Positions 8,239 to 17,028 of a DNA stretch of 32,620 nucleotides are shown piece after piece. A program made the translations under genes and the position numbers. The DNA is from Mediterranea sp. (in: CFB group bacteria) (GTDB lineage Bacteria > Bacteroidota > Bacteroidia > Bacteroidales > Bacteroidaceae): NCBI GenBank assembly GCA_031287715.1, contig JAITSN010000106.1, positions 1 through 32,620 of the forward strand. Direction: 5' to 3'. The number at the start of each line of letters is the position of its first letter. The stretch's first letter is position 1. The notes below the pieces were generated by a model that saw only the letters and a program-made list of their open reading frames with translations, was not told the DNA's origin and did no database searches.

Positions 8239-8269
8239 TTTTCCATTGTCAATTGTCCATTGTCAATTC
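8239..8269. repeat. Short CCATTGTCAATTG repeat overlapping the nagB stop
   Basis: CCATTGTCAATTG-type units repeat here and also at 6604-6617. The nagB stop codon (8263-8265) lies inside the last unit. This is the same repeat family that encodes the C-terminus of the DUF6261 protein. Confidence 0.7.
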
Positions 8270-9078
8270 AAGAGGAGGGTTTCCGGATCAAGGTTAGCCG
8301 CTTCGATGTCTTTGAAATAACGGTATGTGCCCACTTTTAACTCATAAGTGGCGGCATCGTCGCAAACAATGATTCCTTTCTCGTGCATCTGCAAAGCACT
8401 GATGGTCCACATCTGGTTGATAGCGCCTTCAACGGCGTGATAGAGCGCGCGCGCCTTGTTGTGCCCGTTGACGATGATGAGCACTTCTTTTGCGGAAAGC
8501 ACCGTTCCCACACCCACGGTGAGGGCGATCTTGGGAACTTTGTTCACGTCGTTGTCAAAAAAGCGCGAGTTGGCGATGATCGTATCGGTTGTCAATGTCT
8601 TTACCCGGGTGCGTGAAGACAGGGATGAACCCGGTTCGTTGAAGGCGATATGCCCGTCGGGGCCGATGCCTCCAAGGAAAAGATCAATGCCGCCATATGA
8701 TTTGATCAGCTCTTCGTAGCGTGCACATTCGGCTTCGGGGTCTTTGGCGTTGCCGTTGAGGATATTTACGTTTTCCCGCTTGACATCAATGTGGTTAAAG
8801 AAGTTGTTCCACATGAAAGAGTGATAGCTTTCCGGATGGGCTTGCGGCAGGCCGACGTACTCGTCCATATTGAATGTCACCACATTGGCAAAGGAGAGTT
8901 TGCCTTTTTTGTTCAACTCGATCAGCTCCATGTACATTCCCAAGGGGGAAGAACCGGTGGGAAGGCCTAATACGAACGGCTTTTCGGGGGTGGGTTGGGC
9001 TTTGTTGATCTTTGCTGCCACATAATGGGCAGCCCATTTGGATATTGCCTGATAGTCCGGCTGAATAATTAGTCTCAT
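8263..9078 (-). CDS. nagB: Glucosamine-6-phosphate deaminase
   Basis: Converts glucosamine-6-phosphate to fructose-6-phosphate and ammonia, linking amino-sugar catabolism to glycolysis in the cytoplasm. At 271 aa it matches the family length. Catalytic residues line up with E. coli NagB numbering: Asp72 in FNMDEY, Asp141, His143 and Glu148 in [10 protein letters not shown]. The phosphate-binding segment [13 protein letters not shown] (38-50) is also present. It is the last gene of a minus-strand cluster, 10 bp after the flavodiiron gene, and is followed by a strong hairpin. The last codons and stop merge into repeat DNA, so the C-terminus may have been slightly remodelled. Confidence 0.97.
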   Translation of the reverse strand: MRLIIQPDYQAISKWAAHYVAAKINKAQPTPEKPFVLGLPTGSSPLGMYMELIELNKKGKLSFANVVTFNMDEYVGLPQAHPESYHSFMWNNFFNHIDVKRENVNILNGNAKDPEAECARYEELIKSYGGIDLFLGGIGPDGHIAFNEPGSSLSSRTRVKTLTTDTIIANSRFFDNDVNKVPKIALTVGVGTVLSAKEVLIIVNGHNKARALYHAVEGAINQMWTISALQMHEKGIIVCDDAATYELKVGTYRYFKDIEAANLDPETLLLN

Positions 9079-9088
9079 AAATCGGTAG

Positions 9089-10300
9089 TTAGTACTTGGT
9101 TGTTCTGACTATTTTTTTCGCCATCGCCCGGGCAAGCGCTTCGCACTCTGCGTAAGTTTCTTCTTTCATGGCGTGTTTCATTTCAACAGGTTGGCCGACA
9201 AGTTCAAAGTTGCTTTTTTCGGCAAATTCGGATAGTTTCTTCACCGCGGCGCCGGCCCAGGAGAAGGAGCCGAAATAGCTGAAGTAGCGGTTCTTCATGT
9301 CTCTGCCGGCGATTTTGGAAAGGAGGGCTTCCATTTCCGGATAGAGCTGCCCATTGTATGTTGGGCATCCGACGATCAGTCCCTTGAATTTAAAGATGTC
9401 GGACAGGATATAAGAGGAATGGCTCTTGCTCAGGTTGTGTACGATCACATTCATTACGCCTTGCGCCGAGAGTTCTGCGGCGATGGCTTCGGCCATCTGT
9501 TCGGTGTTTCCATACATGCTGCCGTATACCACGACCACGCCGTCGTCACCGTCGTAGCGGCTTAGCTTGCGGTATAGGCTTAAAACGCGTGCCGTGTTGA
9601 GGAATGTCGTCCATACCGGGCCGTGGGCAGGGCAGATCGCCGACACCGGAATGTTGCCCAGCTTGGTCAGCGCCTTTTGTACCGGTCCGCCGTACTTGCC
9701 TACGATGTTGGAGTAGTAGCGCACCATTTCTTCCCAATATATATCGGTATAGATGTTGTCATCGATGAATCCTCCTCCCAGCGCTCCGAAGCAGCCGAAC
9801 GCATCACCGGAAAACAATACCTTTTCTCTTGCGCAGTAGGTCATCATCGTTTCCGGCCAATGCACCATCGGTGTCAGACGGAAGGACAGCTTGCAGCTGC
9901 CCAGCTCGAGATGGTCTCCATCGTTTACGATACACTGCTCGTCGACTATGCCGTAAAAGCCCTCGATCATGCAGGATGTATGGTGGTTGCCGACAAGGAT
10001 TATGTCCGGATAATACTGTTTGATCAGGCGGATTGAGCCGGAATGGTCAGGCTCCATGTGATTGATGACCAGGTAATCTATCGGCCGGTCGCCTATGATA
10101 CTTTTGATTTTACGTAAATGCGCTTCGAAGTAGCATACGTCAACGGTATCTATCAAGGCTATTTTTTTATCGTCAATCAAATAGGAGTTATAAGAAATAC
10201 CCTGGGGCAAGGGCCAGAGGTTCTCAAACAAATGTTTCTGGCGGTCGTTTACCCCTACATAGTGAATATTTCCTTTGATGCTTGTTTTATTTTTCATCAT
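9089..10300 (-). CDS. Flavodiiron protein (FprA-type A-type flavoprotein; O2/NO reductase)
   Basis: A 403-aa protein with an N-terminal metallo-beta-lactamase-like diiron domain and a C-terminal flavodoxin domain. Diiron ligands are visible: the H-x-E-x-D-H motif at H81, E83, D85 and H86 ([11 protein letters not shown]), VHWPE near 148, SGDAFG near 165 and CPAHGP near 220. The FMN-binding loop is [18 protein letters not shown] near 258-275. Family members reduce O2 to water or NO to N2O using electrons from rubredoxin or related donors, which protects anaerobes. No rubredoxin or NADH domain is fused, so a separate partner is needed. It lies 48 bp after the radical SAM gene and 10 bp before nagB. 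Confidence 0.94.
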   Translation of the reverse strand: MMKNKTSIKGNIHYVGVNDRQKHLFENLWPLPQGISYNSYLIDDKKIALIDTVDVCYFEAHLRKIKSIIGDRPIDYLVINHMEPDHSGSIRLIKQYYPDIILVGNHHTSCMIEGFYGIVDEQCIVNDGDHLELGSCKLSFRLTPMVHWPETMMTYCAREKVLFSGDAFGCFGALGGGFIDDNIYTDIYWEEMVRYYSNIVGKYGGPVQKALTKLGNIPVSAICPAHGPVWTTFLNTARVLSLYRKLSRYDGDDGVVVVYGSMYGNTEQMAEAIAAELSAQGVMNVIVHNLSKSHSSYILSDIFKFKGLIVGCPTYNGQLYPEMEALLSKIAGRDMKNRYFSYFGSFSWAGAAVKKLSEFAEKSNFELVGQPVEMKHAMKEETYAECEALARAMAKKIVRTTKY

Positions 10301-10348
10301 GATTGTTTTTTTAATTCTTTATTTAACAACTTCTTGCAAAAATAGAGA

Positions 10349-11275
10349 TTATTTCTCAATCCCGAAGAGTTTTCCCTGACAAGTCCGCCTCTCTTCCATT
10401 CTTTTCCGCAGGCGCGCCGTAAATTCGTAGTTCTTCAATCCCCAGCCGGGAACGGCCAGTAGTTCCTTGGGCGACTGCGATACAAAACGCTCGGGTATAA
10501 TGTCCGGCCGCAAGTGTTGCAGATAATCGATCACTAGATCGATGTATTCATTTATTTCCAGGAAATGGAAGTCCTGCGGGCGTTCTTCGTATTCCTGCGC
10601 CATGCGCGTACCGCGTATCAGTTGGAGTTGATGCATCTTTAGCGTTGTCAGCGGCAGCTTGGAGAGTTCTTCCGCCTGGCTTACAATATCGGCGTGTGTT
10701 TCACCGGGGAGGCCCAGAATGACGTGCCCTCCGGTCAAGATGCCGCGGGCGGCGGTGCGTTCTACGGCATCAATTGTATCGGCGTAGGTGTGGCAGCGGT
10801 TTATCCGTTTCAATGTGGCGTCGTTTGTGCTCTCGATGCCGTATTCAATCAGCAGGAAGTGTTCTTTATTCAAGGATTCGAGGAAATCCAGCAGGCTGTC
10901 GGGCATACAGTCCGGCCGCGTGCCAATGACCAATCCCACAACTTTATCCACCTGTAATGCTTCTTCGTATTTCCGCTTCAAAGCGGCAAGTTCGGCATAG
11001 GTGTTCGTATAGGCCTGAAAGTAGGCCAGGTATTGCATCTCCGGGTATTTGCGCGAGAAGAATTTTTTCCCTTCTTCCAGCTGTCGGGTGATTGATCTCT
11101 CCGTCCGGCAGTATTCGGGATTGAAGGTCTGGTTGTTGCAATACGTGCACCCTCCCCTCCCCTTTACGCCGTCGCGATTGGGGCAGGTGAAGCCTGCATG
11201 TAGGGATATCTTTTGGATTTTCTGCGGAAAGTATGCCCGCAGGAATGTTGAGAAGTCTTTATAGTACTGTTCCAT
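10349..11275 (-). CDS. TIGR01212-family radical SAM protein (YhcC-like)
   Basis: A 308-aa radical SAM enzyme. The cluster-binding cysteines follow the spacing of this subfamily, C31-x11-C43-x2-C46 (CPNRDGVKGRGG-CTYC), instead of the classic CxxxCxxC. Other family segments are LIEYGIEST, GGHVILGLPGETH and a C-terminal half with LRPDIIPERFV. E. coli YhcC belongs to this group; the substrate is not firmly established, with tRNA modification a common suggestion. It is the first gene of the minus-strand cluster and has a good promoter at 11380-11411, leaving a leader of about 100 nt with two hairpins. Confidence 0.9.
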   Translation of the reverse strand: MEQYYKDFSTFLRAYFPQKIQKISLHAGFTCPNRDGVKGRGGCTYCNNQTFNPEYCRTERSITRQLEEGKKFFSRKYPEMQYLAYFQAYTNTYAELAALKRKYEEALQVDKVVGLVIGTRPDCMPDSLLDFLESLNKEHFLLIEYGIESTNDATLKRINRCHTYADTIDAVERTAARGILTGGHVILGLPGETHADIVSQAEELSKLPLTTLKMHQLQLIRGTRMAQEYEERPQDFHFLEINEYIDLVIDYLQHLRPDIIPERFVSQSPKELLAVPGWGLKNYEFTARLRKRMEERRTCQGKLFGIEK

Positions 11276-11299
11276 GAAGGTAGCCTGTTTTTGAATGAA

Positions 11300-11360
11300 G
11301 GCCGAACTTTCCCAAGCTCGGCCCCTGCCATATCCTAAGGTTTTCGTAACCTTAGGGTAT
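11300..11360 (-). promoter_or_regulatory. Leader with two adjacent hairpins upstream of the radical SAM gene
   Basis: Hairpin A: 11300-11309 pairs with 11314-11323 (10 bp, one mismatch, 4-nt loop). Hairpin B: 11330-11342 pairs with 11348-11360 (13 bp including one G-T, 5-nt loop). Both lie between the predicted promoter and the radical SAM ATG, so they would be in its 5' untranslated RNA. GCCATA just downstream of the -7 could pair with TATGGC between the hairpins. I do not recognise a known riboswitch class. Confidence 0.6.
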
Positions 11361-11379
11361 TCTGGAAAAAAACTTATGG

Positions 11380-11411
11380 CAAAGCTATACTTTCGCCCTT
11401 ACATATCCAAA
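11380..11411 (-). promoter_or_regulatory. Bacteroidota-type promoter for the radical SAM-flavodiiron-nagB cluster
   Basis: On the minus strand, -33 TTTG (plus 11408-11411), a 20-bp spacer and -7 TAGCTTTG (plus 11380-11387) give an exact match to the Bacteroidota consensus. Transcription would begin near 11374. Confidence 0.7.
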
Positions 11412-11508
11412 TAAACAGTTCTTTTTCCGCAACGGATCAATGAGGATAGTCGAACCGCAAGACAGGGACAATGCTTCGAGAGTCGCCAGGTATATTCGTT
11501 GGGCAAAA

Positions 11509-11539
11509 ATTGCAGTTTTCTTTTTTCTCCTTACATTTG
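11509..11539 (+). promoter_or_regulatory. Bacteroidota-type promoter for coaX and the envelope cluster
   Basis: -33 ATTG (11509-11512), a 19-bp spacer and -7 TACATTTG (11532-11539) match TAnnTTTG. This is about 30 bp before the coaX start. Together with 11380-11411 it forms a divergent promoter pair. Confidence 0.7.
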
Positions 11540-11575
11540 TGACATGTCCGGACAGGTTCGAAAATAAAATTGCTT

Positions 11576-12307
11576 GTGAATTTAATTATTGATATAGGGA
11601 ATACGTCAACTAAATTGGCTGTGTTTGAAAGAAACGTATTGGTTGACGTGTTTTCAGAATCGGGGCAGTCCGCACAAGCGTTGCCCAAACTAATCTCAAC
11701 ATATCAAATTGAACAGGGGGTTGTTGTGACAGTTGTCGATATTCACCCGGATATTCTTGAACAACTGAAAGATCTTCCTTTTCCAATCCTTTGGTTAGAT
11801 AAAGACACTCCTTTGCCTATAAAGAATCTGTATAGAACGCCGGAAACACTCGGATATGATCGCATTGCGGCAGTTGTGGGGGCATACGACCGGTTTCCGG
11901 AGAAAGACATACTGGTTATTGATGCCGGAACGGCCATAACATATGATTTTTTAGATGCTAAAGGCCGGTATCATGGCGGAAACATTTCACCGGGGGTATA
12001 CATGAGGATCAAAGCGTTGAATCAATATACTTCGCGCTTACCGCTGATCAACCCGGACGGGGAATTATTACCGATGGGTAAGGATACCGAAACTGCCATC
12101 CGGTCTGGAGTCATGAAAGGGATTGAATACGAAATTCAAGGCTATATGATGTCCATGAGGCATAAATATCCCGAACTTTTGTTTTTTTTAACGGGTGGAG
12201 ATGGATTTTCTTTTGATTCAAAATTAAAAAACAGCATCTTTGTAGACAGATTTTTAGTAATAAAGGGATTAAATCGAATATTAAACGATAATAATGATAG
12301 GATATAG
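11576..12307 (+). CDS. coaX: Type III pantothenate kinase
   Basis: First step of coenzyme A synthesis, ATP-dependent phosphorylation of pantothenate, by the CoaX family of the ASKHA fold. Visible motifs are DIGNT at residues 6-10 (phosphate binding), the [12 protein letters not shown] segment, and [12 protein letters not shown] with GGNISPG, which hold catalytic and substrate residues. I place the start at GTG 11576 ([10 protein letters not shown], 243 aa) because family members begin just before the DIGNT strand; the in-frame TTG at 11570 would add only two residues. No ATG is available here. The 3' end overlaps the next gene by 14 bp. A promoter lies about 30 bp upstream. Confidence 0.94.
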   Translation: MNLIIDIGNTSTKLAVFERNVLVDVFSESGQSAQALPKLISTYQIEQGVVVTVVDIHPDILEQLKDLPFPILWLDKDTPLPIKNLYRTPETLGYDRIAAVVGAYDRFPEKDILVIDAGTAITYDFLDAKGRYHGGNISPGVYMRIKALNQYTSRLPLINPDGELLPMGKDTETAIRSGVMKGIEYEIQGYMMSMRHKYPELLFFLTGGDGFSFDSKLKNSIFVDRFLVIKGLNRILNDNNDRI

Positions 12308-13574
12308 ACAAATATTATGTGCAATTACGCTCGTGATATTATCAGGAATTGTGACGGCTCAGAATCAAACAAACTCCCCTTATACGCGGTATGGATATGG
12401 TGATTTGTCTCCTCAAACTTTCGGGAAAAGTAAGGGTATGGGTGGAGTTGCTTATGGATTGCGGGACGGTTACCAGATAAATGCTGCTAATCCTGCCTCA
12501 TACACAATGGTTGATTCGTTGACTTTTTTGTTTGATGCCGGCGTCTCTTTACAAAACACAAACCTGAGTGATGGGAAAACCAAACAGAATATAGGAAATT
12601 CGGGCTTTGATTATGTAGCAGTGCAATTTCGTTTACACCCGAAACTGAGCATGGCCTTAGGACTATTGCCTTATTCGAATGTCGGATACAGCTTCTCCCA
12701 AGGAAATGCGGATGATCCCGATAATATCTATTATAAGACATACTCGGGAGAAGGAGGATTTCATCAGGCTTTTCTGGGATTGGGATTCAAAGTCTCCAAG
12801 AACTTGTCTGTCGGAATGAATGCTTCGTATCTCTGGGGAGATATAACCCGTCAGAATCATGTGGGATTTGCCGACGCAGGAAAATATGAGGAATGGAGAA
12901 TCAATACATTGTCGGTTAAAGACTTTAAATTTGATATAGGAGTACAATATACCCGATCTATTAATAAGAAGAATGACATTACATTCGGAGCCATATTTTC
13001 TCCGAAGAACAAATTGAAAAATGACGCGTATTTGCAAACGCAAACCGCCCTAAGATCTTCCAGCTCGGAATATACGGATTCCAATATAACTACGACAAAT
13101 TTGGATAAGACATGCGAACTACCCATGAGCATCGGCGCAGGGATAGCCTACCAATATGATAAGAGATTGACTGTTGCTGCCGACTACAGCTTCCAACAGT
13201 GGTCCGATGTAGTTTATATGGATGAAAAATCTTTTTATGACATGCATAAAATGGCGGTCGGATTGGAGTATTTACCTAGTTTGATGGGACGCAGTTATTT
13301 CTCCCATATTAAATTTCGCATAGGAGGATATTTTTCTACTCCTTACTACAAGGTTCAGGATTTGGCAACAAAAGAATATTATAGAGCATCCGGAGAGTAT
13401 GGCGTTACGGCAGGGTTTGCATTACCTCTGCCGCATACACGCTCGTTACTCAGCATTTCCGCCCAGTATGTAAACGTGACGGGAAAACGGGCCATGCTGA
13501 ATGAAAAATATATGCGTTTATGTATTGGTATGACATTTAATGAACGCTGGTTCTTTAAACGTAAAGTAGATTAA
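12294..13574 (+). CDS. Outer membrane beta-barrel protein (FadL/OMPP1-like)
   Basis: A 426-aa exported protein: signal peptide [23 protein letters not shown], then a beta-barrel-like body of alternating hydrophobic/polar strands ending in an aromatic-rich segment ([15 protein letters not shown]). The early [10 protein letters not shown] and [20 protein letters not shown] segments resemble the N-terminal plug region of FadL/OMPP1-type transporters (NPA near residue 66). It probably resides in the outer membrane; the ligand is unknown. Its start lies inside coaX, and it is followed by a TPR protein and LptC, a context of envelope assembly. It could instead be a PorV-type or uncharacterised barrel. 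Confidence 0.75.
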   Translation: MIGYRQILCAITLVILSGIVTAQNQTNSPYTRYGYGDLSPQTFGKSKGMGGVAYGLRDGYQINAANPASYTMVDSLTFLFDAGVSLQNTNLSDGKTKQNIGNSGFDYVAVQFRLHPKLSMALGLLPYSNVGYSFSQGNADDPDNIYYKTYSGEGGFHQAFLGLGFKVSKNLSVGMNASYLWGDITRQNHVGFADAGKYEEWRINTLSVKDFKFDIGVQYTRSINKKNDITFGAIFSPKNKLKNDAYLQTQTALRSSSSEYTDSNITTTNLDKTCELPMSIGAGIAYQYDKRLTVAADYSFQQWSDVVYMDEKSFYDMHKMAVGLEYLPSLMGRSYFSHIKFRIGGYFSTPYYKVQDLATKEYYRASGEYGVTAGFALPLPHTRSLLSISAQYVNVTGKRAMLNEKYMRLCIGMTFNERWFFKRKVD

Positions 13575-13608
13575 TTCCATTACGAACTCACACTAAATTT
13601 AAAATAAT

Positions 13609-14934
13609 ATGAAGATTAGAACAATTGCAGCTATATTGCTTTTTTCGGCGGGAGCAATGAATGTCGTTGCACAGGATGACAATTGTAACGCCAATAGTAG
13701 TATTTCCCATGAGGCAGTAAGAGCCGGTAACTTTAAAGATGCGTATATCCCATGGAGGGCTGTGCTGGACAAGTGCCCGCTCCTTCGTTTTTATACGTTT
13801 GCAGATGGATTTAAAATCCTTCAGGGATTTCTGGATGCGGAAGGCAATAAGAAAACCTCAGCCAATTACCAGAGGTACTTCAACGAACTGATGGAAGTTC
13901 ATGATTTACGGATGAAGTATATCCCCCAATTTCAGACCAAGATGAGAGGGGTGCCTTCTGTTGCCGATGCATTGGGAACAAAAGCGATCGCATATTTAAA
14001 ATATGCGCCGAATGTAGATGTAAATATGGCTTATACCTGGCTCAAACAGGCTGTAAATGAAGCAAAAGGTGAATCTTCCAGTACAGTGCTGCATTATTTT
14101 CTGGAAACATCTTTGAACAAGCTGAAAAAAGAACCTGCTCATCAGGAACAATTCATCAGGGATTATTTGAGCACAAGCCAATATGTTCAAGATGCATTGG
14201 ATGCTGAAACGAAAGAGGCAAACAAACAAAACCTGACAGTAGTAAAAGACAATGCAGTAGCTATGTTTATCAATAGTGGCGCAGCAAGCTGTTCTTCTTT
14301 ACAAGAGATTTACGGCCCTAAGGTTGAAGCTAATAAGACAAATATGAAAGTATTGCAGGAAGCGCTGGATGTGATGAAAATGATGGGCTGTACGGAAGAA
14401 GAAGCCTATTTGCAGGCTTCACTTTATGCTTATCGTATTCAACCGACTGTAGATGCGGCTCTGGGTTGCGCTTACATGTCCTACAAAAAAAATGACTTTG
14501 ACGGCGCTGTGAAATTCTTTGATGAAGCCATTAACATGGAGCGGAATAATTCCAAGAAAGCGGATTTGGCATACAGAGCTGCAGTTGTGTTGACATCAGC
14601 CAAGAGACTGACCCAAGCCAGGGCCTATGCTCAGAAATCATTGGGTTTTGATGAGAGTTTCGGAAAAGCACATATCCTGATCGCTACACTTTATGCAACA
14701 AACCCTAACTGGAATGACGAAACGGCATTGAATAAATGTACATATTTCGTTGTTATCGACAGACTGCAAAGAGCTAAGTCGGTAGATCCCAGTATAGCCG
14801 ATGAAGCAAATAAATTGATTGGCACATATTCACGTTATACTCCAGCCCCTTCCGACTTGTTTATGTTAGGTTATAAGGCAGGCGACCGTATCACAGTCGG
14901 TGGTTGGATCGGTGAAACAACAACAATCAGATAA
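13609..14934 (+). CDS. Exported tetratricopeptide-repeat protein
   Basis: A 441-aa protein with a cleavable signal peptide (MKIRTIAAILLFSAGAMNVVAQ), so it is periplasmic or outer-membrane associated. Helical repeats run through the mature part. The clearest TPR-like units are near residues 285-365 (LGCAYMSYKKNDFDGAVKFFDEAI, LAYRAAVVLTSAKRLTQARAYAQKSL, AHILIATLYATNP). Several cysteines (near 27, 56, 224, 263 and 286) may form disulfides. TPR proteins usually act as scaffolds, but the partner is unknown. The conserved setting between a beta-barrel and lptC suggests a role in outer membrane protein or lipopolysaccharide assembly, which is inference. Confidence 0.8.
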   Translation: MKIRTIAAILLFSAGAMNVVAQDDNCNANSSISHEAVRAGNFKDAYIPWRAVLDKCPLLRFYTFADGFKILQGFLDAEGNKKTSANYQRYFNELMEVHDLRMKYIPQFQTKMRGVPSVADALGTKAIAYLKYAPNVDVNMAYTWLKQAVNEAKGESSSTVLHYFLETSLNKLKKEPAHQEQFIRDYLSTSQYVQDALDAETKEANKQNLTVVKDNAVAMFINSGAASCSSLQEIYGPKVEANKTNMKVLQEALDVMKMMGCTEEEAYLQASLYAYRIQPTVDAALGCAYMSYKKNDFDGAVKFFDEAINMERNNSKKADLAYRAAVVLTSAKRLTQARAYAQKSLGFDESFGKAHILIATLYATNPNWNDETALNKCTYFVVIDRLQRAKSVDPSIADEANKLIGTYSRYTPAPSDLFMLGYKAGDRITVGGWIGETTTIR

Positions 14935-14984
14935 TATCGTTGTGTTACACGTAGAGTAACAAATGCTTGTTTCAAGATAGCAGC

Positions 14985-15665
14985 ATGAGGTTATTTAAAA
15001 AATCCTTTCCCTACTCCATCCGGAGGAGAATGTTCTGCAGTATACATCTTCTACGAAGAATAATGCATAGCTTATCTACCTCTGAAGGGGATAGGGAAAG
15101 GATATTTTTAGCTACTTTCATGCTGCTTTTATTGTCAGCCTCTTGCGGCAGAGGCAAGAAAAACCTGGGCGAAGCCATTACCGAACGCGATTCTCTTCCG
15201 GTGATGAGTACGCTGGGAGTTACTACGTTTGTATCTGATTCCGGAATCGTCCGGTACAAAGTAATAACAGAGGAATGGTTGATGTTCGACAGGAAACAAC
15301 CTTCGTACTGGGCTTTTGAAAAAGGTGTTTATTTGGAAAAATTCGATTCGATATTTCAGGTTGAGGCAAGTATTAAGGCTGATACGGCATACTTTTACGA
15401 CAAAGACAAGCTTTGGAAATTAATTGGAAATGTTGAAATACAAAACCTGAAAGGAGAGAGTTTTGAAACGGAATTGCTTTATTGGAATCAGAACACGGGT
15501 AAAGTATATTCCGATAAACGTATTCGAATCGAACAGATTGACCGGATTATTATCGGTCAGGGCTTTGAGTCCAATCAGCAAATGACAGACTACAGGATTA
15601 ACAATATGGAAGGAATCTTTTATGTTGATGAAAATTCTACTTCAGCAGACACTATCAAACAATGA
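14985..15665 (+). CDS. lptC: LptC-like LPS export lipoprotein
   Basis: The mature part (roughly VVYLEK-type strands with SIKADTAYFYDKDKLWKLIGNVEIQN and LLYWNQNTGKVYSDK, split by turns) resembles the LptC/OstA-like beta-jellyroll that passes LPS from the inner membrane to LptA/LptD. A lipobox, LLLSASC, lies ahead of it. The start is uncertain. ATG 14985 gives a very basic N-terminal extension (RLFKKSFPYSIRRR); ATG 15063 gives a conventional lipoprotein signal of about 28 residues; an earlier in-frame TTG lies at 14967. Biologically I favour 15063, but list the longer ATG form. The stop overlaps the next start (ATGA at 15662-15665), indicating tight coupling to gldE. Confidence 0.82.
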   Translation: MRLFKKSFPYSIRRRMFCSIHLLRRIMHSLSTSEGDRERIFLATFMLLLLSASCGRGKKNLGEAITERDSLPVMSTLGVTTFVSDSGIVRYKVITEEWLMFDRKQPSYWAFEKGVYLEKFDSIFQVEASIKADTAYFYDKDKLWKLIGNVEIQNLKGESFETELLYWNQNTGKVYSDKRIRIEQIDRIIIGQGFESNQQMTDYRINNMEGIFYVDENSTSADTIKQ

Positions 15666-16912
15666 TCATTGTTTATCTTATAATTACCGTACTCTTTTCT
15701 GCTTTTTTTTCCGGAATGGAAATAGCTTTTGTTTCGGTAGATAAATTGCGTTTTGAAATGGATAAGAAAAGTATTTCTTATCCCATTCTTTCTTTCTTCT
15801 TCCGTCATTCCAACAACTTTATTTCCACCATGTTGGTGGGAAATAATATAGTGTTGGTTATTTATGGTATTCTTATGGCCAAACTCATAGAACAAAATCT
15901 GTTGGCCGGAATGGTTCATAATAAATTCCTGATGGTGCTTATCCAAACAGTTATATCTACACTTATTATATTGGTAACAGGTGAGTTCTTGCCTAAAACG
16001 CTCTTTAAGATCAATCCGAATTTGATGCTTAAGGCCTTTGCTATTCCCTCGTTTATCTGTTATGCCGTTTTGTTGCCTATCTCATTTCTGGCATCCGGCA
16101 TTTCGGTGCTCTTTCTTCATTTGTTTGGAATGAAGATAAATAAGGAGACCTCTGCGAGAGCTTTTGGACGAATTGACTTGGACTATTTCATTCAGACAGG
16201 CATAGATAACGCGGAAAGCCGGGAGGAATTGGATTCCGAGGTGAAGATCTTCCGGAATGCCCTTGACTTTTCAAACATAAAGATCAGGGATTGTATTGTG
16301 CCGCGCACCGAGGTTGTGGCGGTTGATCTGACTACTTCCCTTGAAGAACTGAAAAATAAATTTGTTGAGTCCGGCCTGTCGAAAATAATCGTGTATTACG
16401 GAAATATTGATAACGTGATAGGCTATATACACTCTTCCGAAATGTTCCGTAACCCGAAAGACTGGACTAAAAATGTGAAAGAGACTCCGATCGTTCCAGA
16501 AACGATGGCTGCCCACAAGCTAATGAAACTCTTTATGCAGCAAAAGAAAACTATAGCGGTTGTGGTTGATGAATTTGGAGGTATGTCGGGTATTGTGACG
16601 CTGGAAGACCTCGTTGAAGAAATCTTTGGAGATATAGAAGACGAACACGATAATACGTCTTATGTCTGTAAACAATTGAGCGATAATGAATATATACTTT
16701 CCGCACGGCTGGAAATAGAGAAAGTGAATGAAACGTTCGGATTGGAGCTACCGGAGTCAGATGACTATATGACAATCGGCGGATTGATCCTGAATCAGTA
16801 TCAACGTTTCCCTAAGTTGCACGAATTAGTGATAACGGGCAAGTATCAATTCAAAATTATAAAAGTTACTGCAACGAAAATTGAGCTTGTTCGTTTGAAA
16901 ATTCTCGAATAA
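15662..16912 (+). CDS. gldE: GldE/hemolysin-family CNNM membrane protein with CBS domains
   Basis: A 416-aa protein of the HlyC/CorC-CNNM family. Residues 1-170 form a DUF21 transporter domain with several membrane segments (IVYLIITVLFSAFFSGMEIAFVSVDKL at the N-terminus). Two CBS domains follow (VPRTEVVAVDLTTSLEELKNKF near 216-240 and KKTIAVVVDEFGGMSGIVTLEDLVEEI near 295-325). A CorC_HlyC domain occupies the last ~75 residues. Family members are linked to Mg2+ or Co2+ export. In Bacteroidota this gene is often called gldE, after its link to gliding motility in flavobacteria, although non-gliders carry it too. It overlaps lptC by 4 bp. Confidence 0.9.
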   Translation: MIIVYLIITVLFSAFFSGMEIAFVSVDKLRFEMDKKSISYPILSFFFRHSNNFISTMLVGNNIVLVIYGILMAKLIEQNLLAGMVHNKFLMVLIQTVISTLIILVTGEFLPKTLFKINPNLMLKAFAIPSFICYAVLLPISFLASGISVLFLHLFGMKINKETSARAFGRIDLDYFIQTGIDNAESREELDSEVKIFRNALDFSNIKIRDCIVPRTEVVAVDLTTSLEELKNKFVESGLSKIIVYYGNIDNVIGYIHSSEMFRNPKDWTKNVKETPIVPETMAAHKLMKLFMQQKKTIAVVVDEFGGMSGIVTLEDLVEEIFGDIEDEHDNTSYVCKQLSDNEYILSARLEIEKVNETFGLELPESDDYMTIGGLILNQYQRFPKLHELVITGKYQFKIIKVTATKIELVRLKILE

Positions 16913-16969
16913 TCCGAGTTCTTTGTCTTTATTTTAAGAATACGTGAACGAATGGTTACATTTTTTGTA

Positions 16970-16977
16970 TCTTCGTG
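16970..16977 (+). promoter_or_regulatory. Possible -7 element for the ppiD-like gene
   Basis: TATCTTCG, one mismatch from TAnnTTTG, about 50 bp before the ATG at 17029. No convincing -33 element is placed correctly, so this is tentative. Confidence 0.4.
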
Positions 16978-17028
16978 CGCTTAACTAACTTGTTTGGAAC
17001 ATAATAAATATAAATTATACAAATTAAA

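Noticed and set aside
8012..8239. Minus-strand 75-codon open frame with YHLPSTI-like repeats
   Set aside because: It is a translation of the 7-bp array and of the nagB terminator hairpin; no gene-like composition or start context.
10337..10344. TATTTTTG -7-like element before the flavodiiron gene
   Set aside because: Matches TAnnTTTG on the minus strand, but no -33 at the right distance and it lies just inside the intergenic gap of a likely operon.
11437..11688. 83-codon minus-strand open frame over the coaX 5' end
   Set aside because: Overlaps both the coaX start and its consensus promoter in antisense, with no recognisable product.
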